Origin: an uncultured Lachnospiraceae bacterium
Lineage (GTDB): Bacteria; Bacillota; Clostridia; Lachnospirales; Lachnospiraceae
NCBI GenBank assembly: GCA_902493385.1
Contig: CABUPO010000003.1
Span: 1 to 64,000, forward strand
Direction of reading: 5' to 3'
DNA length: 64,000 nt
Shown one piece after another: positions 52,550 to 61,972 of the stretch. Made by a program: the position numbers and the translations under genes. The stretch's first letter is position 1. Each line of letters starts with the position of its first letter. A model generated the notes under the pieces. It made no database searches. It had not been told where the DNA came from and worked only from the letters and a program-made list of their open reading frames with translations.

Positions 52550-53164
52550 TTAAAACTGTCTGTACAGCGCTACGACTTTTCCAAGTATAGCGCAGTCTTC
52601 TACAATAATCGGATCCATTGTATCATTCTCTGGCTGAAGCCTTATATAACCGTCTTCTTTATAAAATGTCTTAATAGTAGCAGAATCATCAATAAGAGCA
52701 GCTATCATATCTCCATTATCAGCAGTGGACTGCTGCTTAATAATAACGCTGTCACCGTCAAGAATGCCTGCATTAACCATGCTTTCACCTTTTACATGAA
52801 GCATAAACATGTCTCCTGAAGGAAGATTATCGGAAAGCACCGGAAAATACCCTTCAATATTCTCAGTTGCAAGAATAGGTTCGCCGGCGGTAACTGTACC
52901 AATAATCGGAACATTAATCATATCACGGCGTGATATGTTAAATTCATCATCAATAATCTCAATCGCACGCGGCTTCGTAGGGTCGCGCCTGATATATCCA
53001 TTCTTTTCAAGAGTTTCAAGGTGAGCATGCACAGATGATGTAGACCTTAAATTAACCGCCTGACATATATCACGCACTGTCGGCGGATATCCGTGACTTA
53101 AAATCTGCTCCTTAATATACTCTAAAATCTCTTTTTGCTTTGCACTGATTCTTCCATTGCCCAT
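52550..53164 (-). CDS. lexA: LexA repressor
   Basis: The SOS repressor that self-cleaves when RecA is active. It has a winged-helix DNA-binding domain (residues 1-70, YPPTVRDICQAVNLRSTSSVHAHL) and an S24 peptidase domain with cleavage site Ala93-Gly94 (TVTAGEP), nucleophile Ser128 (KGESMVNAG) and Lys165 (SATIKTFYK). The start ATG 53164 follows GGGAGG and gives 204 residues; a longer frame to 53230 runs through the promoter. An SOS box overlaps its promoter, so autoregulation is expected. Confidence 0.96.
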   Translation of the reverse strand: MGNGRISAKQKEILEYIKEQILSHGYPPTVRDICQAVNLRSTSSVHAHLETLEKNGYIRRDPTKPRAIEIIDDEFNISRRDMINVPIIGTVTAGEPILATENIEGYFPVLSDNLPSGDMFMLHVKGESMVNAGILDGDSVIIKQQSTADNGDMIAALIDDSATIKTFYKEDGYIRLQPENDTMDPIIVEDCAILGKVVALYRQF

Positions 53165-53218
53165 AATTATTCCTCCCAAATAAAAAAACATTAACAAACC
53201 GTATACTGAATTTGTCTC

Positions 53219-53247
53219 ATTATAGCACAAACGAACACATGTGTCAA
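53219..53247 (-). promoter_or_regulatory. lexA promoter (consensus sigma-A)
   Basis: On the minus strand TTGACA (53242-53247), 17 bp spacer, TATAAT (53219-53224). This is an exact match to consensus in both hexamers. The LexA operator lies in its spacer and overlaps the -35. Confidence 0.85.
53232..53245. promoter_or_regulatory. LexA operator (SOS box)
   Basis: CGAACACATGTGTC matches the Gram-positive SOS box CGAACRNRYGTTYG at 12 of 14 positions. Its place within the lexA promoter supports autorepression. It also lies 14 bp upstream of the -35 of the divergent SH3b gene. Confidence 0.75.
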
Positions 53248-53259
53248 ACTAATGTTCTG

Positions 53260-53288
53260 TAGACATTTTGTCGCAAACCTTGTATAAT
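53260..53288 (+). promoter_or_regulatory. SH3b gene promoter with inverted repeat over the -35
   Basis: TAGACA (53260-53265), 17 bp spacer, TATAAT (53283-53288). The inverted repeat AATGT-N7-ACATT (53251-53267) covers the -35 and could be a second regulator site; it is not a clear SOS box. Confidence 0.6.
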
Positions 53289-53319
53289 ATCTGAGTTATA
53301 TTTACATTGGAGGTTTACC

Positions 53320-54117
53320 ATGAAAAATTTTTTTAATAGACTTAAACAGGAAAAAGATTTAAGATTTGACTTATTTATAGGAATATGGAGTGCGATAATA
53401 ATACTTGCAATTGCAGTAGTAGCAGGTTTATGCATTTATTTCTTTGTAATAAAGGGCGAAAGCCTTCCAAAAGCAGATAACGCACAGGCTACCGAAGCTC
53501 CGACTGCGCAGCCGGAAGCATCGTTTTCACCTGTTCCTGCTTCTACAGAAGAACCGACTGAGAGGCCTTCTTATGAGAATATAGACGATGCGGATGGCGA
53601 TGAGGATGAGGATGATAATGATTCTGAAGCCTCAGCCGTAACGGTATATGCAGTTACCACTGTAAATGTAAGAAGCAGGCCGAATACATCTGCCGCATCC
53701 TACGGAAAGCTTTCCGCAGGAGAGTCTGTAAAGAGAACTGAGAAAATGAGCAACGGATGGTCAAAAGTAACCTATAATAATAAAACTGCTTATATTAAAT
53801 CAGATTACCTCAGCATAACAAAGCCTGATACAACTGCCAAGAGTCCAACAAGCGCTCCTAAAGCGACCAGCAGCTCAAAGGCGACAAAGAAGCCGGCATC
53901 CAGCAAGTCTGCGACAAAGAAACCGACTTCTACGCCTAAGGCAAGCAATAAAAATCAATCCAACAACGACGCACCGGTAGTAATAACGCCTACCCCGGAG
54001 CCTGACAGGACCGAAGCTCCGCAAATTACTTCTGCTCCTGAAAAAACCGAGGCGCCACATACCAATACGGAAGCGCCTCGTGCAGATAACGCGGCAGAAC
54101 ATACCGATACCCCTTAA
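53320..54117 (+). CDS. Membrane-anchored SH3b-domain protein, divergent from lexA
   Basis: A 265-residue protein with a short cytoplasmic N-terminus, one membrane helix (about residues 18-44), an acidic/Pro/Thr linker with DDADGDEDEDDNDSE, and a bacterial SH3 domain (about 107-167, TTVNVRSRPNTSAASYGKL...GWSKVTYNNKTAYIKSDYL). The Thr/Ser/Lys/Pro-rich tail ends EHTDTP. SH3b domains commonly bind cell wall peptides, so an envelope location is inferred. It is divergent from lexA across a shared regulatory region and followed within 25 nt by mutS. This mirrors B. subtilis lexA-yneA, where YneA is a membrane-anchored SOS division inhibitor with a LysM domain. That link is a hypothesis. Confidence 0.75.
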   Translation: MKNFFNRLKQEKDLRFDLFIGIWSAIIILAIAVVAGLCIYFFVIKGESLPKADNAQATEAPTAQPEASFSPVPASTEEPTERPSYENIDDADGDEDEDDNDSEASAVTVYAVTTVNVRSRPNTSAASYGKLSAGESVKRTEKMSNGWSKVTYNNKTAYIKSDYLSITKPDTTAKSPTSAPKATSSSKATKKPASSKSATKKPTSTPKASNKNQSNNDAPVVITPTPEPDRTEAPQITSAPEKTEAPHTNTEAPRADNAAEHTDTP

Positions 54118-54142
54118 AATACATGTAAAGGAGACGACATAC

Positions 54143-56779
54143 TTGGCTTCAATTACACCAATGATGAGTCAGTATCTTGACATAAAAAAACAATATGAAG
54201 ACTGCATACTTTTTTACAGGCTTGGGGATTTCTATGAGATGTTTTTTGAAGACGCCAGGGTGTGTTCAAAGGAATTAGAACTTACTCTCACAGGCAAAAG
54301 CTGTGGTTTAGATGAAAGGGCACCCATGTGTGGTGTCCCGTTTCATTCTGTCGATACATATCTTAACAGGCTTGTCAGTAAAGGATATAAAGTTGCCATA
54401 TGCGAACAGGTAGAAGACCCAAAGCTTACAAAAGGCATTGTCAAAAGAGAAGTTGTAAGAATTGTAACGCCGGGAACTAACGTCAGCAGCACGCAGCTTG
54501 ATGAATCAAAAAATAATTATATTATGTGCATTGTATATCTTTCAGATTCATTTGGAATATCTGTCGCAGACGTATCGACCGGAGATTATTACGTCACAGA
54601 GCTTGACGACATGAACAAGGTGCTTGACGAAATCAACAAATTCATGCCTTCTGAGATAATATGCAACGATGCGTTTTATGTTTCGGGGGCGGATATTAAT
54701 GATTTTAAAGAAAGGCTGGGAATAACGGTTTCAAGCCTTTCAGGCCAGTATTTTGATGATGATGCATGCAAAAAAACAATTATTGAACACTTTGAAGTCG
54801 CCTCGCTTGCCGGTCTGGGCCTTGATTCATATTCAACCGGAATAAGCGCTGCGGGAGGCCTGCTTTTATATCTTCTTGAAACTCAGAAGAATTCTCTTGC
54901 ACATATTAATACGATAAAGCCTTATGAAACTAACGATTTTATGTTCCTTGACCGCGCTACAAGGCGCAATCTTGAGCTTACCGAAACACTGCGCGAGAAA
55001 AACAAGCGCGGTTCGCTTTTATGGGTCCTCGACAAAACCAAAACCGCAATGGGCGCAAGAATGTTAAGAAGCTTTGTTGAACAGCCGTTAATTAATTCAA
55101 AGGAAATTAACAAACGGCTTGACGCTGTGGAAGAATTTGTTAATAATATGATTTCAAGAGAGGAACTGCGCGAATATCTTTCACCTGTATACGACCTTGA
55201 AAGACTGATTACAAAGGTAAGCTATAAAAGCATTAATCCACGCGACATGATTGCTTTAAAAACTTCTCTGTCAATGCTTCCGCACATTAAATACGTTATA
55301 AGTACGGCGGACTGCGCGTTATTTAAACAATATTATTCAGAGCTCGATACTCTTGAAGATATATTTACACTTATTGACAATGCAATTATCGAGGAGCCTT
55401 CGTTATCAATGCGAGACGGCAATATTATAAAGGATGGTTTCAGCCAGGAAGTAGACCGCCTGCGCCATGCAAAGCTTGACGGCAAAAAATGGCTTGCAAA
55501 GCTTGAGGAAGATGAAAGACACAATACAGGAATCAAAAACCTCAAAATCAAATATAACCGTGTGTTCGGATATTATTTTGAAGTTACCAATTCGTATAAA
55601 GAGCTTGTTCCTGATACATGGATAAGAAAACAGACTCTTACAAATGCAGAAAGATATATGACCAGTGAATTAAAGGAACTTGAAGATACAATTCTTGGAG
55701 CAGAGGACAGGCTATACAGTCTTGAATACGAGCTTTATAAAGAGCTGAGTGATAAAATATATGAACAGATGCACCGGATTCAGGAAACTGCCAAAATTAT
55801 AGCTCTGATAGACGTATTTGCGTCGCTTGCCGTTACCGCAGAACAGAACCACTATGTAAGACCGAAAATAAACGATCGTGGTAAAATAGAGATAAAAGAG
55901 GGAAGACATCCTGTAATTGAAAAAATAACGTCTAATTACCTTTTTGTGGCTAACGACACACATCTCGACTGCAGGGATAACCGTGTTGCGATTATTACAG
56001 GCCCTAACATGGCGGGTAAATCCACATATATGCGTCAGACCGCTCTGATAGTCCTTCTTGCACAAATCGGTTCTTTTGTACCGGCCGACTATGCTGATAT
56101 AGGAATATGCGACAGAATATTTACAAGGGTAGGCGCGTCTGATGATTTGGCCTCCGGACAGAGTACATTTATGGTTGAAATGACCGAGGTTGCCAACATT
56201 TTAAGAAACGCAACTAAAAAAAGCCTTGTGATTCTGGATGAGATAGGACGCGGGACAAGCACATACGACGGTCTTGCAATTGCATGGGCTGTAATCGAGC
56301 ATATATGCAACCCTAAGCTTATCGGCGCCAAAACATTATTTGCAACACATTATCATGAGCTTACCGAGCTTGAGGGAAAGCTTGACGGCATCAAAAACTA
56401 CTGCATCGCCGTAAAAGAACAGGGCGAAGACATAGTATTTCTCAGAAAAATAATCAGGGGCGGCGCAGATAAAAGCTACGGAATACAGGTTGCAAGGCTT
56501 GCGGGCGTGCCAAAAGACGTTCTTATGCGCGCACAGGAGCTTGTGGTATCGCTTGTTGAAAAAGAAACGGGAATGCGTATACGCGAAAAAGAACCTGAAA
56601 AAGAAGAGTACATATCAGGCTCAATAGATCAGATATCAATATTTGACATTATTAATAAAACTGAAGGCTTCGACGATATTATACTTGAAATCCACGATAT
56701 GGACCTTAACAGCATTAGTCCTATCGACGCATTAAACCTTTTATACAGATATCAGACAAGGATGAAGGAGAAATTCTAA
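54143..56779 (+). CDS. mutS: DNA mismatch repair protein MutS
   Basis: The mismatch sensor ATPase. The mismatch-reading Phe-x-Glu motif is in GDFYEMFFEDA (Phe30, Glu32). Connector, lever and clamp domains are followed by the ATPase with Walker A GPNMAGKST (about 620-628), STFMVEMTEV and DEIGRGTSTYDG. The C-terminal ~75 residues are normal. Start: TTG at 54143 with AAGGAG upstream gives ASITPMMSQYLDIKKQY, the expected N-terminus; the frame upstream to 54080 overlaps the SH3b gene. 878 residues. TAATG links it to mutL. Confidence 0.97.
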   Translation: MASITPMMSQYLDIKKQYEDCILFYRLGDFYEMFFEDARVCSKELELTLTGKSCGLDERAPMCGVPFHSVDTYLNRLVSKGYKVAICEQVEDPKLTKGIVKREVVRIVTPGTNVSSTQLDESKNNYIMCIVYLSDSFGISVADVSTGDYYVTELDDMNKVLDEINKFMPSEIICNDAFYVSGADINDFKERLGITVSSLSGQYFDDDACKKTIIEHFEVASLAGLGLDSYSTGISAAGGLLLYLLETQKNSLAHINTIKPYETNDFMFLDRATRRNLELTETLREKNKRGSLLWVLDKTKTAMGARMLRSFVEQPLINSKEINKRLDAVEEFVNNMISREELREYLSPVYDLERLITKVSYKSINPRDMIALKTSLSMLPHIKYVISTADCALFKQYYSELDTLEDIFTLIDNAIIEEPSLSMRDGNIIKDGFSQEVDRLRHAKLDGKKWLAKLEEDERHNTGIKNLKIKYNRVFGYYFEVTNSYKELVPDTWIRKQTLTNAERYMTSELKELEDTILGAEDRLYSLEYELYKELSDKIYEQMHRIQETAKIIALIDVFASLAVTAEQNHYVRPKINDRGKIEIKEGRHPVIEKITSNYLFVANDTHLDCRDNRVAIITGPNMAGKSTYMRQTALIVLLAQIGSFVPADYADIGICDRIFTRVGASDDLASGQSTFMVEMTEVANILRNATKKSLVILDEIGRGTSTYDGLAIAWAVIEHICNPKLIGAKTLFATHYHELTELEGKLDGIKNYCIAVKEQGEDIVFLRKIIRGGADKSYGIQVARLAGVPKDVLMRAQELVVSLVEKETGMRIREKEPEKEEYISGSIDQISIFDIINKTEGFDDIILEIHDMDLNSISPIDALNLLYRYQTRMKEKF

Positions 56780-58572
56780 TGCCTCACATTAACATACTTG
56801 ACGATAATACAATAAATAAAATTGCTGCCGGCGAGGTTGTTGAAAAACCGATGGCTGTTGTAAAGGAACTTGTGGAAAACTCGATTGACGCCGGTGCAGA
56901 CCACGTTACAATCGAGATAAAAGAAGGCGGAATCAGCTTTATACGCGTAACTGACAACGGGTGCGGAATTAACACAGACGACATAAGCAAAGCATTTGAA
57001 AGACACGCAACAAGCAAAATTTCCAATATAAACGACCTTAACACGCTTAGCACGCTTGGTTTCAGAGGAGAGGCTCTTGCCAGCATATCTGCGGTATCCG
57101 AGCTTGAATGCATCACCAAATCAAAGGCTTCATTTACCGGAATACATTACAGCGTGTCACAAGGTACAGGCGGAGATATAAAAGAGATAGGATGTCCTGA
57201 CGGAACAACATTTGTTGTTAGAAATCTGTTTTATAACGTTCCTGCAAGAAAAAAATTTTTAAAAACTGCAGCTACTGAGGCAAGCTACATAACAGATCTT
57301 GTCGAAAAGCTTGCGCTTTCACATCCCGGTATAGCGTTTAACTATATTGTCAACGGGCAGTCAAGGCTTGCGACAAAGGGAAGCGGTAATCTTTTAGATG
57401 TTATTTACAACGTGTATGGACGGGATATTACAGGCAATGTAACCGAATTATCAATAGATACCGATATTATCACGGCACACGGATATATAGGCAAACCTGT
57501 TATTTCAAGAGGCAGCAGGGCATATATGACATGTTTTATCAATGGACGATACATTAAAAGCAATATTTTATACAGGGCAATAGAGGAAGCATATAGCGGT
57601 TATAAAATGAAACACCGCTTTCCCTTTGCCATACTAAGCATTAATATTGACAGCTCTAAAATGGACGTAAATGTTCATCCTTCTAAAATGGAAATAAGGT
57701 TTGACGAGCCTGACAGAATTTATTCGCTTCTTTGCAATAATATAAGAAGAACTCTTAAAGAAACAGATATAATTCCACAGATTGTATCAGCAGGCGAAAA
57801 AGAAAAGGAAACACAGCCAAAGCCTACAGAAATTATACCTGAACCTTTTGAAAAAAACAAAATAAAGCAGGATGCAGTATATACAGCCCCGGTACGTACA
57901 GAAGCTGCGCATATAAGAGAAACTACGCCTTATAATGTTACTTCTGTTCAGGATACATTGTTTTCTGCGAATGAAATGAAAAAGGAAGAACAGAAAAATT
58001 TTATAGTATGCGGATGCGTATTTTCCACATACTGGATTATAGAATACAATGACGAAATGTATATAATGGACCAGCATGCGGCTCACGAAAAGGTTATGTA
58101 TGAAAAATATATGAAATCCATTAATCTTGGGAGCGTTGCAAGGCAGCAGCTTTCACCTCCGGTTATTATTACTCTGTCAGCAAAAGAAAGCCAGCTTGTA
58201 TCTTCACATTATGATGAGTTTTACAGACTTGGGTTTGAAATATCTGATTTTGGAGGAAACGAGTATGCCATAAGCTGCATACCTGCAGAGCTTCCGAATA
58301 TTTCATCAGAGAACGTCCTTATGGACATACTTGCTTCGCTTTCTGACGAAAATGACACAGTGGATTCGCCCGGCGTATTTCACGAAAAAATTGCGTCAAT
58401 GGCATGTAAATCAGCCGTAAAAGGCGGCAGAAGAATAACCGAAGCAGAAGCTTATAAGCTTGTATGCGATTTGTTTACGCTTAATAATCCGTTCTGCTGC
58501 CCGCATGGACGTCCTACAATTATTAAAACCAGAAAATCAGAGCTTGAAAAACAATTTGGCAGGATAGTATAG
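56779..58572 (+). CDS. mutL: DNA mismatch repair protein MutL (nicking type)
   Basis: MutL links mismatch recognition to strand removal. The GHKL ATPase motifs are ELVENSIDAGADH, DNGCGI and TLGFRGEALASI. The C-terminal domain has DQHAAHEKVMYE (about 431-442), the DQHA(X)2E(X)4E endonuclease motif, and CPHGRPT near the end, so this is the nicking MutL expected in bacteria without MutH. 597 residues. Its start overlaps the mutS stop by 1 nt. Confidence 0.97.
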   Translation: MPHINILDDNTINKIAAGEVVEKPMAVVKELVENSIDAGADHVTIEIKEGGISFIRVTDNGCGINTDDISKAFERHATSKISNINDLNTLSTLGFRGEALASISAVSELECITKSKASFTGIHYSVSQGTGGDIKEIGCPDGTTFVVRNLFYNVPARKKFLKTAATEASYITDLVEKLALSHPGIAFNYIVNGQSRLATKGSGNLLDVIYNVYGRDITGNVTELSIDTDIITAHGYIGKPVISRGSRAYMTCFINGRYIKSNILYRAIEEAYSGYKMKHRFPFAILSINIDSSKMDVNVHPSKMEIRFDEPDRIYSLLCNNIRRTLKETDIIPQIVSAGEKEKETQPKPTEIIPEPFEKNKIKQDAVYTAPVRTEAAHIRETTPYNVTSVQDTLFSANEMKKEEQKNFIVCGCVFSTYWIIEYNDEMYIMDQHAAHEKVMYEKYMKSINLGSVARQQLSPPVIITLSAKESQLVSSHYDEFYRLGFEISDFGGNEYAISCIPAELPNISSENVLMDILASLSDENDTVDSPGVFHEKIASMACKSAVKGGRRITEAEAYKLVCDLFTLNNPFCCPHGRPTIIKTRKSELEKQFGRIV

Positions 58573-58589
58573 AGTAAAGGATATTGTTA

Positions 58590-59530
58590 TGGCTAAACCC
58601 CTTGTTATTATTACCGGCCCGACTGCTGCCGGAAAAACCGGTCTGTCAATTAAGCTTGCAAAAAAGATTAACGGCGAAATTATTTCTGCCGATTCAATGC
58701 AGGTATATACCGGAATGGATATTGGAACCGCAAAAATCAAGAAAGAAGAAATGTGCGGCATTCCTCACCATATGATTGATATAATCGACCCTGAAAAAGA
58801 TTTTAACGTCGCGCTGTTTAAACAATATGCCGTATCGTATATTGACGAAATTACAGCACGCGGACATATCCCGATTATCGTTGGAGGCACGGGCTTTTAT
58901 ATACGTTCCGTCCTTTATGATACAGAATTTACTTCATGCGATACTGATTATGAGCTGAGACAAAGACTGTTTGATTATGCAGCAGCAAACGGAAACGATG
59001 CTCTTCATGCAAGACTTTCAGAAATAGACCCTGCTTCAGCAAAAGCAATTCATGCAAACAATGTAAAAAGAGTCGTACGTGCAATTGAATACCATACTCT
59101 TACCGGCGAATGCATTTCCGAGCATAATACACGCGAAAGCATGAAAGCGTCCCCATATAATTTTGCATATTTTGTAATTAATATGGACAGAAAAGAGCTT
59201 TATTCAAGAATTGACAGACGCGTTGATATTATGATTGAAAACGGACTTGTGAACGAAGTGAGAGGGCTTACTGCTAACGGACTTACAAAAGATATGGTTT
59301 CAATGAAAGGTCTCGGATATAAAGAAATAATAGACTATCTGGAAGGCTCTCTGACGCTTGACGAGGCGGTAGAGCTAATCAAAAAACAGACAAGGCACTT
59401 TGCAAAAAGACAGCTTACATGGTTCAGGCGGGAACAGGATGTAATATGGCTTGATAAATCAGCAGAAAATGAAGACGCCTTAACAGACGATATAATACAA
59501 ACATTAAAAAGAAAAGGAATAATGGAATAA
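58590..59530 (+). CDS. miaA: tRNA dimethylallyltransferase
   Basis: It adds a prenyl group to A37 of UNN-reading tRNAs using DMAPP from the IspH pathway. The P-loop GPTAAGKTG is at residues 9-17; SADSMQVYTGMDIGTAK, VGGTGFY and RQLTWFR are family blocks. 313 residues. It follows mutL by 17 nt, the common mutS-mutL-miaA order. Confidence 0.96.
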
Positions 59531-59532
59531 AA

Positions 59533-60828
59533 ATGGCAGATAATATATATGATAAATACAATGCTCTCGGAATTGATAAAAAAGTATATGATTTATGTGA
59601 AGCAGAATGGAACAGGCTTTCCGACAGATTCAAATTAATTGACGACACATCGGAATATAACCAGCTTAAGGTTCTTTCAGCCTTTCAGAAAAATAAGGTA
59701 AGCGATGCACACCTTACGGGTTCTACAGGCTACGGCTACACGGATATAGGACGAGACAAGCTTGAATCAGTATATGCGGATATATTTAATACGGAAGACG
59801 CTCTGGTAAGAGCACAGATTACATGCGGCACACATGCGCTTACTATAGCTTTATTTGGAAATCTAAGACCAGGCGACGAGCTGTTATATGTTACCGGAAA
59901 ACCATACGATACTCTTGAAGATATAATAGGAATTGAAAAGAGCAAAGAATGCCCGGCTTCATTAAGGGAATATAATATATCATACAATCAGGTAGAGCTT
60001 ACCGATACCGGAGAGTTTGATTTTGAAAAAATCAAAGCAGCCATTAAGCCTAATACAAAAATCGCAGCAATACAGCGCTCAAAGGGATATGCCTCAAGAC
60101 CTTCCCTTTCGGCAGAAAAAATAGGAGAGTGCATAAAATACATCAAGTCAATCCGCAGCGATATAATATGCATGGTTGACAATTGTTACGGTGAATTTGT
60201 GGAAAAATATGAGCCATCAGATTTTGGCGCGGATATGTGCGTTGGTTCGCTTATTAAGAATCCCGGCGGAGGACTTGCTCCTATGGGCGGGTATATAGCC
60301 GGTACGAAAAAATGCGTAGAAAACGCTTCATACAGGCTTACGACTCCTTCTCTTGGCAAAGAAGTCGGCGCGTCGCTTGAAATAAACCGCAGTCTTTATC
60401 AGGGAATGTTTATGGCTCCGCAGGTAACTGCCGGAGCGTTAAAGGGCGCATTATTTGCATCAGCGGTATATGGAAGGCTTGGCTTTAAATGCATACCTGA
60501 AAGAAATGAAGAAAGATATGATATTATTCAGTCCGTTACACTTGGCAATGCTGACGCCGTAATCGCATTTTGCGAGGGAATACAGGCGGCGGCTCCGGTT
60601 GACAGCCATGTTCTTCCTGTACCGTATGCAATGCCGGGTTACAACAGCGATGTAATAATGGCCGCAGGCGCATTTGTATCCGGCTCGTCCATAGAACTTA
60701 GCGCCGACGCTCCAATAAAACCGCCTTATGCAGTTTACTTTCAGGGCGGCCTTACATGGCAGCATGTAAAATATGGAATAATGATGTCCGTTCAAAGGCT
60801 TTACGCAAAAAAATTAATCAGTTTATGA
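59533..60828 (+). CDS. YnbB-like PLP enzyme (methionine gamma-lyase/aluminium resistance family)
   Basis: A fold-type I PLP enzyme of the group labelled aluminium resistance or methionine gamma-lyase-like; the true substrate is unknown. Lys242 in GSLIKNPGGGLAPMGGY is the expected Schiff base, preceded by MVDNCYGEFVE for the PLP ring. TGSTGYGYTDIGRDKLE and CGTHALTIALFGNLRPGD are family blocks. 431 residues. It starts 2 nt after miaA; the same neighbourhood is seen in other Bacillota. Confidence 0.87.
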   Translation: MADNIYDKYNALGIDKKVYDLCEAEWNRLSDRFKLIDDTSEYNQLKVLSAFQKNKVSDAHLTGSTGYGYTDIGRDKLESVYADIFNTEDALVRAQITCGTHALTIALFGNLRPGDELLYVTGKPYDTLEDIIGIEKSKECPASLREYNISYNQVELTDTGEFDFEKIKAAIKPNTKIAAIQRSKGYASRPSLSAEKIGECIKYIKSIRSDIICMVDNCYGEFVEKYEPSDFGADMCVGSLIKNPGGGLAPMGGYIAGTKKCVENASYRLTTPSLGKEVGASLEINRSLYQGMFMAPQVTAGALKGALFASAVYGRLGFKCIPERNEERYDIIQSVTLGNADAVIAFCEGIQAAAPVDSHVLPVPYAMPGYNSDVIMAAGAFVSGSSIELSADAPIKPPYAVYFQGGLTWQHVKYGIMMSVQRLYAKKLISL

Positions 60829-60839
60829 GGAGATAAACA

Positions 60840-61847
60840 ATGAAAATATATGTGGTATTCACAGGAGGAACTATTGGAAGTAAAAAAGGCGAAAACAATG
60901 TAATCAATGCCGAAGCCGGGTGTTCAGACGCATTTTTATCAGAATACCGGAAAAGATATAATGATACTGCCGAATTTGCCATATCATGCCCATATATGAT
61001 TTTAAGCGAGAATATAAGCTCCGAGAACCTGTTGTCGTTAATATCTGAAGTAACAGCAATTCTTGATAAAGGCGACGCTTCAGGAATAATAATTAATCAC
61101 GGTACAGACACTCTCCAGTACAGCGCCGCAGTACTAAGCTATGTTTTTTCCGTATGCAGCATACCGATTGTTCTGGTATCAAGCAATTATGTAATATCCG
61201 ACCCTCGTGCAAATGGTATCACTAATTTCAGATATGCCGTAAGGTTTATAAAAGAGCAGCGCGCCGGAGGCGTATTTGTAAGCTATAAAAACACCGGCGG
61301 CGCACCGGTTATCCACAGAGGAACGCGCCTTATGCGCCATGCTGAGCTTTCAGACGACGTTATGAGCATTAAAAACACATGGTATGGCAGATATATTGAC
61401 GATTCGTATGTTCCTAACAGTTCATTCTCATCAGAAACCGTATCTGAAAGTATGTTTGACAACACAGACAACATAAAGCTTTATCCGCCGGGCAAAAAAC
61501 TTATACGTATTATTCCATATCCCGATATGACGTATCCTGTATTAACGTCAGAAACCAAAGCGGTTCTTCACGAAAGCTATCATTCAGGAACTATAGCGGT
61601 AAATGATGATTTTATCGAATTTGCAGAAGCAGCGCGCAGAAATAATATACCTGTATATCTTACAGGCCTTTCAGGTACAGAGAACGTATATGCGTCTGTA
61701 GAAAAATATCTGAAATATGGAATAACTGCGCTTCCTGAATGCGCCAGTATATCACAGTATTGTAAATTATGGCTTTCCATATGTAATAATCTCGACATTT
61801 TATCCGTTATGAAACAGTCATATGCTGGCGAATTTGTCAACAAATGA
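60840..61847 (+). CDS. L-asparaginase family protein
   Basis: Converts asparagine to aspartate and ammonia. The N-terminal FTGGTIGSKK carries nucleophile Thr11, and INHGTDTLQYSAA the second catalytic Thr with Asp. TGLSGTENVY follows near the C-terminus. 335 residues with no signal peptide, so cytoplasmic (type I-like). It follows the YnbB gene by 11 nt with GAGGAG. It is more divergent than AnsA, so exact substrate preference is open. Confidence 0.87.
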   Translation: MKIYVVFTGGTIGSKKGENNVINAEAGCSDAFLSEYRKRYNDTAEFAISCPYMILSENISSENLLSLISEVTAILDKGDASGIIINHGTDTLQYSAAVLSYVFSVCSIPIVLVSSNYVISDPRANGITNFRYAVRFIKEQRAGGVFVSYKNTGGAPVIHRGTRLMRHAELSDDVMSIKNTWYGRYIDDSYVPNSSFSSETVSESMFDNTDNIKLYPPGKKLIRIIPYPDMTYPVLTSETKAVLHESYHSGTIAVNDDFIEFAEAARRNNIPVYLTGLSGTENVYASVEKYLKYGITALPECASISQYCKLWLSICNNLDILSVMKQSYAGEFVNK

Positions 61848-61881
61848 CAATCAATATATGTCTTTTTATCGCAAATCCATG

Positions 61882-61910
61882 TATACAAATCTATCTTCAT
61901 ATGTTATAAT
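61882..61910 (+). promoter_or_regulatory. radC-mreBC promoter
   Basis: TATACA (61882-61887), 17 bp spacer, TATAAT (61905-61910), 62 bp before the radC ATG, in a 125-bp gap. Confidence 0.5.
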
Positions 61911-61972
61911 TCTAATATTCGTTTTTTGGTAATATATGCTTATGATTATCCGTTTAAGGGAAAGGAATTATT

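Noticed and set aside
53251..53267. Second LexA operator
   Set aside because: The AATGT-N7-ACATT inverted repeat does not match the SOS box well enough; kept only as a possible site for some regulator.
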